Positions 47,966 to 57,730 of a DNA stretch of 64,000 nt are shown here, one piece after another. Below the pieces are notes generated by a model. That model was not told where the DNA came from, did no database searches, and saw only the letters and a list, made by a program, of their open reading frames with translations. Positions within the stretch are counted from its first letter, which is position 1. Every line of letters starts with the position of its first letter. The DNA comes from Shinisaurus crocodilurus. Its lineage: Eukaryota > Chordata > Lepidosauria > Squamata > Shinisauridae. The stretch covers positions 159,483,871-159,547,870 of the forward strand of contig CM037877.1 in NCBI GenBank assembly GCA_021292165.1, in the 5' to 3' direction. The position numbers were made by a program, and so were the translations under genes.

Positions 47966-48182
47966 GAGGGGCTGAACGGGTAGCTCACTGGCAGAGCAGA
48001 TATGCTACATGCAGAAATTCCCAGGTTCAATCCCTGGTGTCTCCAGGGGTGGGGGGGATTGGGTGCCAGGTGATGGAAAATACCTCTTCTTCCTGTGACC
48101 TTGACAGTCAGAACAGATAATATTTGGTCAGATGGACCAATAGCCACAATAGTAGAAGGCTGCTTCCTATGTTCCGTGCTTC
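47966..48182 (+). mobile_element. tRNA-derived SINE, second type
   Basis: GGGTAGCTCACTGGCAGAGC (A box region), CCCAGGTTCAATCCCTGG (B box), GTCAGATGGACCAATAGCC and GGCTGCTTCCTATGTTCC at the 3' end. Same family as 45524-45716. Confidence 0.85.
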
Positions 48183-48293
48183 TTTTTTCCCCTGAAGCTG
48201 CTCTTAACCCACAGGAGGGGTGGAAAAAGACAGGTGCCTGTGTCGTACTTAACCCTTTTCTCACAGCAGAGCTATGAGCAGCTGTGCATGCAT

Positions 48294-48294
<1 letters not shown>

Positions 48295-48329
<35 letters not shown>
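48295..48329. repeat. (GT)n microsatellite
   Basis: About 17 GT units. Confidence 0.95.
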
Positions 48330-48330
<1 letters not shown>

Positions 48331-49211
48331 TTTTGATCAGGAAAATGCAGTGGGGAGGGCTAAACATCCCTCCCACAGTGCTATTGTCCTGCTGCAACTT
48401 CAGGGCAATGGTGGCTGCCTTTAAAGTGTGTGTGTGTGTCAGTTTTAATGTCAAGAGAGTGAATCATGGCTCTCCTATGTAACTTGCAGTTTGGCCCTGT
48501 CAGGCTAGAGTGTGACACAAGAGGAACAGGACGAACCGGCTCTCGTATGCAGACAGATATAGATTGCTACCTTGTGAATCCAATCATTCATCTCCCATTC
48601 AGTTTCATGACAAACATTCATTTTCTCTCCTGAGCTTTTCCTTTTCCTTTCACCACAGTTGAAATGAAATTCACTGGAACTTTTTCCAGGGGCCATTGTG
48701 GATACTGGAGATGTTTAATTAGGATGCAGGTTCAACAAAATGCACTACTTTGAGAAATAAACGACGTTTTTTTAGATGTAGGTGAATACATTGAGAGGAA
48801 AGTATTCTATCCTACATATAACCTCTTTTGCACATGTCCATTCACCACAATTCCCCCTTACTCACACCTTTCCACCAAAATTGCCTCCCTCTCCTCCACT
48901 CCCTTACACACTCACGCACACAAACTCACACACCTCTTTCCTAAGTAGCCAGTGCTCATAGCCCCCAAACAGCACAATATTCTGGATTAATTTACTTATC
49001 CACTAGTGAGGTGGCCTTTGCTAGCTTTGCCATTTCTTGTCCCTGCCCCCCTCCACCCATTTCTGGCCCTGCCTGAACGAGTAATTGGAGTGTCCCTTGC
49101 ATTGCATAGTCTCCAATTACCACGAGAAATTGCTGGGACCTTCACGAAAACCTTTAAGCCATCACGGCTTCTCACATTGTCATGCAGCGTCCCGAATTCC
49201 CAGCTACTTTA
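48330..49211. other. Gene-free stretch
   Basis: No gene or repeat boundary recognised. Confidence 0.45.
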
Positions 49212-49309
49212 AGCTGCTCTTAAAGGGGCCATGGGCAAAATTGCAGCTAAGCTTGCAGTTTTAGCTTAGCTGCAATTTTGCCCATGGCATGGCCCTTTTA
49301 AGAGTAGCT
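49212..49309. repeat. Near-perfect palindrome with 25-bp exact core
   Basis: The left arm (49212-49251) and right arm (49265-49309) are inverted copies; the core CCATGGGCAAAATTGCAGCT pairs without mismatch across a 13-bp loop. An ATGGC insertion in the right arm is the main difference. It may be a small palindromic MITE, but I saw no second copy in the window and no clear target duplication. Confidence 0.8.
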
Positions 49310-49590
49310 CTGCTTAGGCTTGAACAGCCACAGGAGAGACAGACACTGCTAAGCTGGGAGGGCCAAGCGAAAATGTGTGTGCGTGCGTGCATGCTCTACA
49401 TGCTGACTCTGCTGCACATTGCTGTGGGGAAGGGATTAGCTGGGGGGGCGGGAAAGGAGGTGGAGGCTGCACCCGCTGGCCTGGATGGAGGGAGATGTGA
49501 ATGAGGGAATTTATCACATGATTCCTATCTTTATATTGCCAAAGATTTTATTTCCCAACAGAGCTGTCTCTGTACCTCTAACAGGGCACT

Positions 49591-49713
49591 AGGGTTTTTG
49601 GTGTGTGTTTTCCTCTGTGTGCATGGGGGTGTTTAACCATGTCTTCCCCTACCTACACTCTGATGTGGTACTGGGTTCAGTTTGACTGCTCAACAATCTG
49701 TAGTTTGTGTAGA
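49591..49713. repeat. 123-bp segment, copy 1 of an identical pair
   Basis: Runs from AGGGTTTTTGGTGTGTG to CTGTAGTTTGTGTAGA and is identical over all 123 bp to 56376-56498, same orientation, 6,785 bp apart. The flanks are unrelated. It reads as a short cysteine/tryptophan-containing frame in both places simply because the DNA is identical. Confidence 0.95.
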
Positions 49714-49719
49714 CACAGT

Positions 49720-50450
49720 GTCAGAAAGAAATGCAGGAAACTTCCCCTTCTCTCTGAAGCTCCATGTTTGGGGGTGTGGGGTGGGTAAGCTTCACCTATT
49801 GAATTTGTGCCAAACCTGACAATTTTAAAACAAAAAAGAGGTTGCCCTGCAAACACTGACCCCCCTCATAAAAAACATCAGATAGCAACAATTAAGGGTT
49901 TAAGTAAAGTTTTTTAAAAATTACAAAAGCCACTTATAAAATATTATAAAATAATATATAATATAATAATGTAAGGATTATAATATATAAGATATTATAG
50001 AATAATATAATTCTGGAAAAGTCATCCTAGCGCTGCTGGTGCTACCTCTTCTTCTAGCAAGGAGCAGCATTTCACAATCACAATTATCCCTCAATTACAT
50101 GATATATGTTCACACAATGCATAATCAATTTGCTGCCACAAGATGTGATGGTCAGCGTTGTACATTGCTTTAAAACATGGAGCTTCAGTGTTTAATACTG
50201 GATATATGTGCTCAAATGCAAGATATATGAATTGTGGGAAGGAAAAATATTTATTAACCTCTAAGCATGCATTTTAAAAAAAGAATAAAGGTTGAAATAT
50301 TTTGTCCCAAACACATTTACATTTAAGACATACGGTACCCTTACTCCATAATTTTAAAAACCTGTTAGGCCTTCTGAGTCTTTTAACAAAGCATAGTCAA
50401 TACCGGTGGCCCTCCTTGACAACTTATTATTGAATTTACCTAAATCTAAT
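49720..50450. other. Gene-free, very AT-rich
   Basis: Includes an AT-only run around 49935-50005. No gene recognised. Confidence 0.5.
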
Positions 50451-50542
50451 GGTGTGATTCAGTTGTGCACTTACTTGGGAGTAAGCCCTATTGAATGTCA
50501 TGGGACATACTTCTGAGTGATCATGCCTAGGATTGTGCTATG
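50451..50542. mobile_element. AAGTAAGTCC-type palindromic MITE
   Basis: GTGTGATTCAGTTGTGCACTT, GGGAGTAAGCCCTATTGAATG and TGCCTAGGATTGTGCT match the family at 40974 and 47167. The ends are decayed. Confidence 0.6.
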
Positions 50543-50618
50543 AAGCAGCAGTATTCTGGCCACTTCCTTGAAAGTAAAGCCCCACTGAAAGAAGTGGGAG
50601 TAGCTTTTGAATGAACAT

Positions 50619-51440
50619 TGTGAAGGAAGGGGGGCTGGCTGACCCGCCACAACCCACCCTTACCTACCCAAAAGACCCAAGACCCCCAGAGATCTCAAGG
50701 TGCCAGACTGCCAACCTCAGCTCTGCAGTCCTACTTGAATCTCTGTTCAGGGACTTGCCTTTGACTATAACCTGGATTTAGAGCTGACCCAAGCAGAGCA
50801 ACCACAAACACCATGTGGGGTAAAAACCAAGAAGGTTTATTCAGGTAGCATATTACAACAAAAGTTGGGAAATGAGGGAAGTAGCCAAAATAGAGAGATG
50901 CTTTGGTACACAGACAGTAGAGCTACAAAATAACAAAAGCCGATTCCTTATATCTCCCGAGCACACACTAGTTACCTAGGGGCCGGTTCTCTTCAGGGTT
51001 GGTTTCAGCACAGCCTTGCCACCCGAGGAGACTACCACACCTACCCTAAGGTCCAAGATGGGTAGCCCTCCTCAAGGCTTGCCTTTGCCTGACCCTCATT
51101 CAGCTAATTTCACCAGGAGCCACCTGGGGCCGGATCCTGAGGCCAGCCCGAAGGCTTGGACCTCCACGTAGCTTGCTGCCATGATCCACAACACGCCACG
51201 ACGACAAAAGACAAAAGCCACACCTTGGCAATATATCTTTTTCCCCCTCCCCTCCTCCTTTCTGTAGCTCTGCTGCTTCTAGCCAATCAGGATGAACTTC
51301 ACCTGGCCAGGCAGGGAGGAGGGGTGATTCATGACTCATGACATTTGCATTTTGCATCTCAAAAGTCTGGTAGACCTTGGGACACCAGGCAGGGGAACTA
51401 TGTACACCCCGCCCCCCCAGCCTCTAGCCGTCCCGGTTCA
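50619..51440 (-). mobile_element. Solo LTR, antisense
   Basis: Ends TGTGAAGG and CCGGTTCA fit TG...CA with a short inverted end. The flanking pentamers AACAT and CACAT agree at four of five. On the minus strand there is a CCAAT-type box (the plus-strand AGCCAATCAGG at about 51278), a TATA-like ATATAT at about 51231, and an AATAAA signal (50836-50841), in the order expected for an LTR. No internal retroviral sequence is seen. Frames in this region are not genes. Confidence 0.5.
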
Positions 51441-51456
51441 CACATGAGGAGGTGTG

Positions 51457-51458
<2 letters not shown>

Positions 51459-51492
<34 letters not shown>

Positions 51493-51500
51493 CGCGCGCG
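51459..51500. repeat. (GT)n with (GC)n end
   Basis: About 15 GT units grading into GCGTGCGCGCGC. This left-handed-DNA-prone composition lies directly after the LTR. Confidence 0.9.
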
Positions 51501-51889
51501 CAGGCATGTGAGTGTGTGTGTAGGAACCCTCAGAGGCTCTTTTCTCCACAAACATTTATAGCATCAGGCTGTAAAACTAGACTTTGCTCCTTTAGGAACT
51601 CCAGGAATAGCTCTTGATGGTCAGAGACTTATAATGGGCAGCTTCTCGTGAATTTATTCTGAAGACTGACACAATTTGTGCCCTTAAAAGGCTTGTGCTC
51701 TGAACTTGGCTGTCAAAAATTAACCAGATCGCCTTACTCAACCCAGAAGTCTAACAGACACAAGGAAGGACATCTTCATGCAAACTAAGCCTCTGCATAC
51801 ACTTAAGCAACCTGGGTTTGTATATAGGGACTGGGCTTTCATCTTCTTGTAAGAGATGGTGCTCATCATGCCTTCCTCTCTGTGCTAGG

Positions 51890-52300
51890 TTAAGACCATA
51901 AGACCATTAAAAGAGCCCTACTGGAAAGGCCTATCTGGTCCAGCATCCTGTTTCCCACCACAGTGACCAACCAGATGCTCTGGAAAGCTCTCAAGCAGGA
52001 CATGAGGGTAACTACACTCCCACTCATGTTCCCCAGCAACTGGTACTCTGAGGCATGGTGTCTCCAATCCAAGAGGTGCTATGTAGCCATCCTGACTTCC
52101 ATTGATATCCTTATCAGTAATATAATGCCTTGAGAAGGGAAACTAGAGACTAACCTCCATGAATTTGTCTACTCCAAGTTGGCAGCCATCGCTATATCTT
52201 GTGGCATTGAATTCCGCAGTTTATGCACTATGCAAAGAAATACTTCATTTTGTTTGTCCCAAATGTGCCACCATTTAGCTTTAGTGGATAACCCCCGGTT
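51890..52300 (-). mobile_element. CR1-like LINE 3' region, antisense
   Basis: ACCATAAGACCATTAAAAGAGCC and TCTGGTCCAGCATCCTGTTTC are the reverse of the CR1 3' tail. AGGACATGAGGGTAAC, ATTCCGCAGTTTATGCAC and GGATAACCCCCGGTTCTAG are upstream segments of the same decayed copy. Confidence 0.7.
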
Positions 52301-52929
52301 CTAGGTGAGAGGGAGAAAATACTGCAGTTTTGTGTGTTTCCTCTAATAACTTTAGTACTTGACCACACCCTCATGTTGCCTGGCCACACCCTCTTGATCA
52401 CGCCTTCATGTTGCTTAACCATACCTCTTACAAATTCACATGTGTGTCCCTATTTTCATCTGTGAAATGTTGGAGTGTAAGGCATTAGTGAAAATGTGCC
52501 CCTGAAGAAGGATTTCTGAAAAAGGGACCTACAAATAAATCTTTTTTTGGCATCTGGAGTTCCTCCCACCCCCAATTTGTGGTGCCATCCCATTTTCATT
52601 GTTGTTTTTCAATCCTGCCTAAACAACACCAAAAATATGGCTTGCCAAAATGGCAGGCACTTTGCAAAAATGGAAGTGATTTTAGTCCAGCAATAAGGGG
52701 CTGCCTGGGATCTTGCTTTCACCTCATTTCATAAAGTAGTTATACAGCTTTTGCTAATCTGGCCATACTTTCTAAACCCCATTTTCATTCTTGTGGCCAA
52801 TGAGTTTGGAAAGGGCCAATTTGCTTTCCTTATGATACCCAATGTTCTGCATCCAGAGGCTTCTTTATATGCATGTTTGAATGCCACACAATGAAAGTCC
52901 AGAATTGATTTTGCAGTGAGACAGCTTTA

Positions 52930-53018
52930 AACTGCAATCTTCTGAACACTTACATGGGAGTAAGTCCCACTGAGCTTAACAGACTTACTCCTGAGTAAGT
53001 ACACATCGTATTGTGCAG
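52930..53018. mobile_element. TTA-flanked palindromic MITE, AAGTAAGTCC type
   Basis: ACTGCAATCTTCTGAACAC is mirrored by GTACACATCGTATTGTGCAG. TTA is present on both sides (52927-52929, 53019-53021). Confidence 0.75.
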
Positions 53019-53084
53019 TTAGCTCTTCTTCTGGCTGGTTAGCATATGGAGGGCTGAAATAGAGCAGTATCATTTAATTATAAT

Positions 53085-53280
53085 TCTATCCTGCCCTTCT
53101 TCCAAAGAGATCAGGGCACTGAACAAAGTCTTTCTCCCCATTTTTTTCTTGCAGCAACCCTGTGAGGCTAGTTAGACTGAGAGACCGGTGGACTGGTGAG
53201 CTTTGTGCCTGACCAAGGACTTGAATCCAGGTTCCCTGCTCCAAATCCCATATTCTATTCACAGCCCCTGTCTCATATTT
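53085..53280 (-). mobile_element. tRNA-derived SINE, first type, antisense and diverged
   Basis: AACCCTGTGAGGCTAGTTAGAC and ACTTGAATCCAGGTTCCC are the reverse of the body and B box of the SINE at 9530. It is older, with more mismatches. Confidence 0.6.
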
Positions 53281-53930
53281 TCTAAAACAAGCCTGTTTTG
53301 CAATGAGTTTTATTTTATGCAGGGCCGGATTAAGCTAGGGGCTGTTGGAGCGGCAGCTCCAGGCCCTTAACAGACAATGCGCCCGCAATTATAGGGACAC
53401 ACGGCGATTTTTCCCCCCTTCGGAGTTAGCTCTGATCATTATCATTCAGCATAATTAATGATTTTTTCAAGATTAGAAAGGTGTTCTAAGCACATCTGCA
53501 TTACAGGCTTGAGGCAAGACCTAGCAAGAACTGTGGTTCTCAAATTAGCATTTCAGTATCTTTGCATTTCAATCACTGTTACTACATTTCTTTGTGAGAA
53601 CTTCTAGCACATGGGGGGCTTGCTAGGGTCTGTAATATTCAGATTTAGAAGGGACCTCTCTCTCCAGCCTCGAGCAAAAGATCTTTCTGATTCGCAGCTC
53701 AATTGTTCAAATGCTAGTTTAACAAAACAAAACAAAACAAAAAAGCAACAAGAACACAATTATTCTTGGTCAAGCAAAGCTTCCTGGCTTTTTGTTGTGG
53801 CTGCTTTTTTTTTTTTAATAAATAATTTGGGGGAAATTGGGAAGACCCTTACTGATGAGCTGCAGGAGTTTTTGAGTTTTTGCTCCGTCAAGCGACTCCT
53901 CTCTGCCCACCCGCCTCCAAAATCTCCACC

Positions 53931-54009
53931 ATGACTTCTGCTTGCTATGGGACAAACCTCTGGGATGGTCTTTACCTGCCGCTGGTCCTGATGGCCCTCC
54001 TCTGCACAG
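53931..54009 (+). other. Exon-like signal-peptide segment inside the hAT element
   Basis: ATG at 53931 is in a strong Kozak context (CCACCATGA). The frame gives MTSACYGTNLWDGLY, then a hydrophobic run LPLVLMALLCT of signal-peptide type. After 26 codons plus one base it meets CAG|GTAAGG, a near-perfect splice donor (GT at 54010-54011), which makes a phase-1 exon. Phase-1 junctions right after the signal peptide are common in genes for cell-surface and secreted proteins. I do not recognise the protein. Upstream, AATAAATAATT (about 53817) could act as a weak TATA element. No downstream exon was found inside the element. It may be a captured gene fragment or a coincidence. Confidence 0.4.
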
Positions 54010-54194
54010 GTAAGGTTCAAAAGTTTGACTCTTTTGATCTGCAAGTTCTCCTTCTCCTTCTTTTTTTCTGTAAAAGGGCTTTCCCTCTTTTGTGAGCCAA
54101 ACTGAACGTAAGGGCTGTGTGTTTGTGGGTGTGGGTGTCTGCCTTTTGGGGGTGTTGATCCTCCTGCCGCCTGCAAAATGTCACCTGCTTGGCT

Positions 54195-54199
<5 letters not shown>

Positions 54200-54229
<30 letters not shown>
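54200..54229. repeat. (GT)n microsatellite
   Basis: About 15 GT units within the hAT element. Confidence 0.95.
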
Positions 54230-54230
<1 letters not shown>

Positions 54231-54310
54231 ACGTGCGCTTTCATGGGGAATTGTGTGGCATTTTAAGTTTTATTTTGAAAAACCCCAGAGAACAGAGTTC
54301 ACCAAATATC

Positions 54311-54429
54311 CCTCTTGGATATTTTGGACTACAGTTCTCATTTGCCTCAGGCAGCATGGCCAGTGGCTGGGGAAGATGGGAGCTGGGGCCCCAAACATTT
54401 GGAAGGGCCCCGGTTGGGGAAGACTGCCC
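54311..54429. mobile_element. Nested diverged hAT palindrome
   Basis: TTTTGGACTACAGTTCTCAT and GATGGGAGCTGGGGCCCC, with GGAAGGGCCCCGGTTGGGG near the right edge, match the hAT palindrome at 44446. It is nested within 53320-54675, so it is the younger of the two or was carried along. Confidence 0.6.
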
Positions 54430-54689
54430 TAGAGGTTAAAAAACGTGGAGGTACTTATCATCAACGATATGTGATGAACAGTTTTATTGAGTTAACAAGC
54501 TTATTGTTTACAAAAAAAGAAATATTTTCAATATGTTTCTGTTTTGGCACTTTAATGGTAATTAAAATATTTAATTTGTTTTAATATAAAATTGCGTCTT
54601 CATTTTATTTATTTCCATAAAAAGGCCCACCAAAATCCTCAGCACCAGGCCCATAATGCTCTTAATCCGGCCCTGATTTTATGAGCCAT

Positions 54690-55439
54690 CATTTGCTTTG
54701 GGATAAAATAAATTGATCTGTTGGTTGATTTCACATCTCTGCCACAAAACAGAGTCATCCTGATCCAAAAAAAAAATTTTTTTAGTCACGCTTAAGTCCA
54801 TTTGAAAGTAGAAAAACACACAGTAGGAGTAAAATTAGATTCACTGGGGCTCCAGCATGACTAACTTTCCCAGGATTGGGGCCTTTGATGTTGGCTTGTC
54901 AGCCTGAGGCCTAGAGTCAAGTTGCCTCTTTTTAAAAAGCTGCCCTGAGGGACCTGGTAATTCCCAATTTGCAAATGCTAATGATTTAAATGTATGCAAA
55001 GCTCAAATTGGCCAATGAGCTTCACTAGCAAGTAAATGGCCCGACCATGTAGCAAGCCTGTCTGCTTCTGAATGGGAAAACAAGATGCTCTTTTCACAAG
55101 GCTCCAAAAATGGCTTTGTGTGTGTCCTGCTTTTTATTGGATGGAAAATGAGAGCATCCCTGTGGCCTTTCTGGCCAACCTCTTAGCTATTTGACAGTTG
55201 CTTGAAAGCCCTGATGAAATAGCTCTGCTCGGTCTCTCTCCCAGGGCACTGCACACTTTGATCAGAAAACTGACAAGGAATGTTCTGTTTCGGGCATCCT
55301 CACTGGTGCCCCCATGTCCTGCTGCAAAATTATTATTTGTAATATCTGTTGGTGATGTGACGTAGGAGCTGCTCCTGGAAAACAAGTGGTAAGCGGAGAT
55401 CAGGAGCTTGTGTGCACTCCTTCCCACTTCAATACTGTT
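54690..55439. other. Gene-free stretch
   Basis: No gene recognised. The 102-codon minus frame at 55134-55442 has no domain. Confidence 0.45.
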
Positions 55440-55860
55440 CACAGGTCACAACAACCCATGGCTTAATTAAGTCATAGGTTGTTGACTTAACCCGCGATAC
55501 AGCTGGCAGACAATGCAGCGCATCGTGGGTTGTTTTTCAATTTGTGGGTTGTTTTGTTCTGTCCCCTCACTGGCTCCCAGCCCATATCCCAGAAGCCTTT
55601 GCGATACCCAAGAGCCACCTCTGTAGCCTGATGAAACAACCCACACACAACTCACAGTTCTGGGTTCAGATGTAACAACAGCCCATGCCTTGAACAAGAC
55701 ACAGTTGACAGCCCAACAACAAGCCATGGGTTCTCATCAAAGGTTGTTCATAGTTAACAACCCACAGTTAACCCATAGCCACGGATTTGGACGTAATGAC
55801 TACCCTCAATTCAACAACCCATGGCTTAGCCATGTGTTGTCGTTACATGTGAATACTATT
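55440..55860. mobile_element. Cluster of CAACCCATGG-type palindromic MITEs
   Basis: ACAACCCATGGCTTAATTAAG, GTGGGTTGTTTTTCAATTTG, GGGTTCAGATGTAACAAC and GTTACATGTGAATAC give repeated inverted words of the same kind as at 34553 and 41890. Confidence 0.55.
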
Positions 55861-55913
55861 GCCTCCACCCACCCCACAGAAAGCAAGTCCCTGGTCCAGG
55901 GCTGGGTGAGAGG

Positions 55914-56200
55914 TAGGGTGGCCACTTGTGAATTTCCAAAAAAGAGGACATGCATCACCAAAGGAGAAGATGAAAGAGGACACCATTTTGCATAAAATTT
56001 GCATATGCTAATATGTATGTAAAGATGCAAAGTTAGAAATAATTATTATAATTTAAATAGAAATAGAGTACATCTCTCCATAGTGTGGAAGACGGTGACC
56101 TGTGGCCCTTGCTCTGCTGTTCAGGTGCTGCTGCTGAGCAACTTCAAGGCCCAGCTCTTCCTTCTGGTGGTTCTTTATCTTTAAAGAACTGATCACCCTA
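55914..56200 (-). mobile_element. Tc1/mariner-like MITE, copy 4
   Basis: TAGGGTGGCCACTTGTG at the left and GATCACCCTA at the right. Inside, AAAGAGGACATGCATCACC and AATTTGCATATGCTAATATG match the copy at 74-462. Confidence 0.7.
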
Positions 56201-56375
56201 GTGGGGGAGTGAGGCTTAACAAAACAAAACAGCAGAGAAGGCTATAAACAGTTTTTTGGACTGTGCCAGTGCCACTTCAGGCTATGTTTGGACACAGATG
56301 GGAAAAATACTTTTCCATACCCGAAACCACATGTCAAGGGAAAAGGCCACACTAGCTCGCTTTCCCTTGATAACG

Positions 56376-56498
56376 AGGGTTTTTGGTGTGTGTTTTCCTC
56401 TGTGTGCATGGGGGTGTTTAACCATGTCTTCCCCTACCTACACTCTGATGTGGTACTGGGTTCAGTTTGACTGCTCAACAATCTGTAGTTTGTGTAGA
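56376..56498. repeat. 123-bp segment, copy 2 of an identical pair
   Basis: Identical to 49591-49713. Upstream is a short inverted pair, TCAAGGGAAAAG with CTTTCCCTTGA, that is absent from copy 1. The 115-codon frame from 56256 reads through this copy and is not supported as a gene. Confidence 0.95.
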
Positions 56499-56681
56499 AA
56501 GCAAGAGTACCCCAAATGGGAACACTGTGCAGTGCCTGGAGAGAAAGTAGGCAGCCGCAAATTGGTGGCTGGAAGAAGGGGCTCCCTTGTTCCTGAATTT
56601 TGAGGCAGTGCCAGCTGAGAAGGGCTAGTTACTTACTTATCCTTTGACCTTTCTCCCAGCCCTCTGCCTGGAATGTGTAAC

Positions 56682-57347
56682 TGTCCTGCCCACACTGGAG
56701 GAATTCTTCCCAGAGGAAGAGCAAGAGCTCCCAGAAACCGAGAGCACCCCAGATCTGCCACTGTCGCCAGAACAGGAGGGCCCTGGGCCCTCGGGGGAGA
56801 TAGCTGCAGACCCATCCCTGTCAGGGGGAGGGGACCCCGACTCTGAGTCGGAGGCTGAGCAACCCCCTGGCCCCCAGGAGCATCGTCACCTCAAGCGGCA
56901 GGCCAGTAGGGCTCCTGTGAGAAGGTGTGCTCGCTTGCAAAGAAGGACTCCTCAGGAGAAAGCTCTACTCCTCATGAGTTGCACTCTGGCCAGAGAGCTC
57001 TAATGTACTAAAGCTGAGCCCTGGTGATAAAAGCCTTCAGTGACTCCCTAGCCAGTGCTGGAAAAAATGCTGTTCTTTCAGGTCCAGTGTCTTCTACCTT
57101 GTTACTTGCCCAGTGATTGATGCCCGGTTCTCCTGACCCTTGGACTCCTGCTCGACTCTGCTCCTGGACTGTGTAATGTATCTGACTGCTTAACCTGTGT
57201 TTTGACCTCTGCCGGCTATCTTGACCACTCCCACCTTAGCCTGATCCCTGCTGGACTGAAGCCTTTGTGCTTGAACATTTGCCTCTTTCATTACCTTGCT
57301 TTTTGGATACCCCTTCACTCAGAGTCTGTTTTAGCCAAAGCAGGACG
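56682..57347 (+). mobile_element. Probable solo LTR with open U3 region
   Basis: Start TGTCCTGC and end GCAGGACG are inverted at seven of eight positions. The flanking pentamers GTAAC and GTAGC agree at four of five. A TATA-like GATAAAAG lies at 57026-57033. The first part carries an unbroken frame (ATG 56644, stop after 57000; 119 codons), rich in Glu and Pro with an Arg-rich end (RRCARLQRR). The pyrimidine-rich plus strand after the TATA resembles R-U5 of reptile LTR elements. I read the frame as LTR sequence and not a host gene; whether it ever encoded protein is unknown. Confidence 0.45.
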
Positions 57348-57386
57348 GTAGCTATCATCCACCTCATCTTACAAGTGAGTGGGCAG

Positions 57387-57722
57387 CAGGGCCAGCATCA
57401 AGAGTAGGCATGGCTGGGCATCTGCCAAGGTCCCACACCCCAGCAGTGGGCCCACACCCACTGAGAAGAGTACCCTGGACTTTCTCCTCTTGATCACCAC
57501 TGCAGCCTGCTTGTTCACCTGCCTCTGGCTCTGGCCAGGACAATGGTGGTGGCGAGAAGGAGGAGGGGCAGATGTCTCTGCCTACTTGCTCACTGGCTCT
57601 CTGCCAAGCAAGTGGAAGCAATGATGAGAAAGAGGGTGATGGGCAAGAGCAGCTGGTGAGAAGGGAGGGGGACATTGAGGGGGTCTTGCCCAAAGCCCCC
57701 CCCAAAGCTGGAGCTGCCACTA
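57387..57722. mobile_element. Probable hAT element, 336 bp
   Basis: Left end CAGGGCCAGCATC and right end AAAGCTGGAGCTGCCACTA are weakly inverted. The flanking octamers GTGGGCAG (57379-57386) and GTGGACAG (57723-57730) agree at seven of eight positions. Overlapping frames of 81 and 118 codons on opposite strands have no domain. Confidence 0.5.
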
Positions 57723-57730
57723 GTGGACAG

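Larger units (their letters stand above)
53320..54675 (+). mobile_element. hAT element, 1356 bp, with exon-like cargo
   Basis: The ends are a perfect 15-bp inverted pair, CAGGGCCGGATTAAG and CTTAATCCGGCCCTG. An exact 8-bp target duplication ATTTTATG flanks it (53312-53319 and 54676-54683). No transposase frame is visible, so it is non-autonomous. Inside are an exon-like segment (53931-54009), a (GT)n array (54200-54229) and a nested diverged hAT palindrome (54311-54429). The terminal CAGGGCCGG is shared with the elements at 19235 and 23603, but the subterminal sequence and interior are not. Confidence 0.92.

Noticed and set aside
56256..56603. 115-codon frame across the second 123-bp copy
   Set aside because: The frame differs from that around the first copy outside the identical segment and shows no domain; the shared peptide is explained by DNA identity.
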